Shown piece after piece: positions 27,255 through 27,458 of a DNA stretch of 27,458 nt. Source of the DNA: a virus; IMG/VR virus record IMGVR_UViG_3300007631_000006, positions 1 through 27,458 of that record; one strand, 5' to 3'. Position 1 is the first letter of the stretch. Each line of letters starts with the position of its first letter. The notes below the pieces were generated by a model. That model was not told where the DNA came from and searched no databases. It was given only the letters and a program-made list of their open reading frames with translations. A program made the position numbers and the translations under genes.

Positions 27255-27458
27255 TCACTCGACCATCGTCTCTCTTACAAGAAACTGCATACGCATAACA
27301 TCCATCGCGATGTCGTGAATCGGATCGTGATGTATGAACGATTCCTCTAGACCGGGTACCATAAAAGTGTTCTTGAGCCCCGATCCGAACGATAGGCCAT
27401 CAATCATCGATCGCGTGTCGCGTACGGTCCACCAGTTATAGACCTCAGGAGACTTTAC
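27255..27458 (-). CDS. dexA: DexA-like 3'-5' exonuclease, C-terminal part
   Basis: The last 67 codons of a gene that begins beyond the right edge. VYNWWTVRDTRSMIDGL, KNTFMVPGLEESFIHH and DPIHDIAMDVMRMQFL match the end of DexA/Rv2179c-type RNase H-fold exonucleases. In T4 DexA the equivalent is a [LV]..G-L-..F-..HD-..HD-..D[IV] pattern. HDPIHDIAMD would supply the Exo III His and Asp. Named from this fragment only. Confidence 0.72.
   Translation of the reverse strand, partial: VKSPEVYNWWTVRDTRSMIDGLSFGSGLKNTFMVPGLEESFIHHDPIHDIAMDVMRMQFLVRETMVE

Noticed and set aside
1-27458. tRNA, rRNA, CRISPR array, integrase or att sites
   Set aside because: No cloverleaf-like T-loop/CCA pattern, regularly spaced repeats or recombinase motif was seen; the gaps are too short for most of these.

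Overview
The window is a piece of a T4-like (Tevenvirinae-related) lytic myovirus genome of the marine type. UvsX, gp41 helicase, gp43 polymerase, RegA, gp62 and a DexA-like exonuclease are recognisable. They sit beside genes typical of marine T4-like phages: ThyX, an Hsp20 chaperone, a MazG-like pyrophosphatase and a dCMP hydroxymethylase-type enzyme. No host gene, tRNA, integrase or photosynthesis gene is visible, so the host cannot be named. All genes are on the minus strand except one GIY-YIG homing endonuclease on the plus strand. Genes are tightly packed, often with overlaps, and no gene-free stretch exceeds 100 bases or so.

Positions 1-8403 look like a late, virion-related block. Eight genes there (starts at 180, 2861, 3114, 3540, 4826, 6307, 7621 and 8403) share a short N-terminal signature of the type M-K-[ST]-F-x-x-[YF]-[IL]-x-E-[AE]. 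This closely resembles the capsid targeting sequence of T4 internal proteins such as IPIII, which the gp21 prohead protease cuts after (L/I)-x-E. The bodies behind the signature include a nucleotidyltransferase of the HxGH superfamily, a protein with a ligase/capping-like KWDG motif, a PD-(D/E)XK nuclease-like protein, a HiPIP-like cysteine-rich protein and two multi-module proteins with further internal cleavage-like sites. My inference is a set of enzymes packaged in the head and perhaps ejected with the DNA. The block also has three small overlapping membrane-protein genes (1591-2490) and starts from a T4-type late promoter (8436-8443) right after a terminator (8444-8477).

Positions 8513-24772 are mainly early/middle genes. 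They cover a zincin-like protein, small membrane proteins, ThyX, gp41, UvsX, a DNA-modification and sugar-activation cassette (13212-17576), a UDG-fold protein, dCMP deaminase, a dCMP hydroxymethylase-like enzyme, an AEP-primase-like protein, a MazG-like protein and gp43. Six near-identical promoters (TTTACA, exactly 17 bases, TATAAT or TATAGT) divide this region into units, like T4 early promoters. The hydroxymethylase-like enzyme has the Asp that marks dCMP specificity. Together with a C5-cytosine methyltransferase-like protein, a glycosyltransferase, a nucleotidyltransferase-kinase fusion and a HAD phosphatase, it suggests the phage carries hypermodified cytosine.

Positions 24846-27458 hold hsp20 under a late promoter, regA, a 58-codon relic of the gene 62 3' end, the homing endonuclease, an intact gene 62, a 51-codon ORF and the C-terminus of a DexA-like exonuclease. 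The relic and the end of the intact gp62 are homologous. The endonuclease therefore appears to have arrived with a replacement gene 62 3' end.
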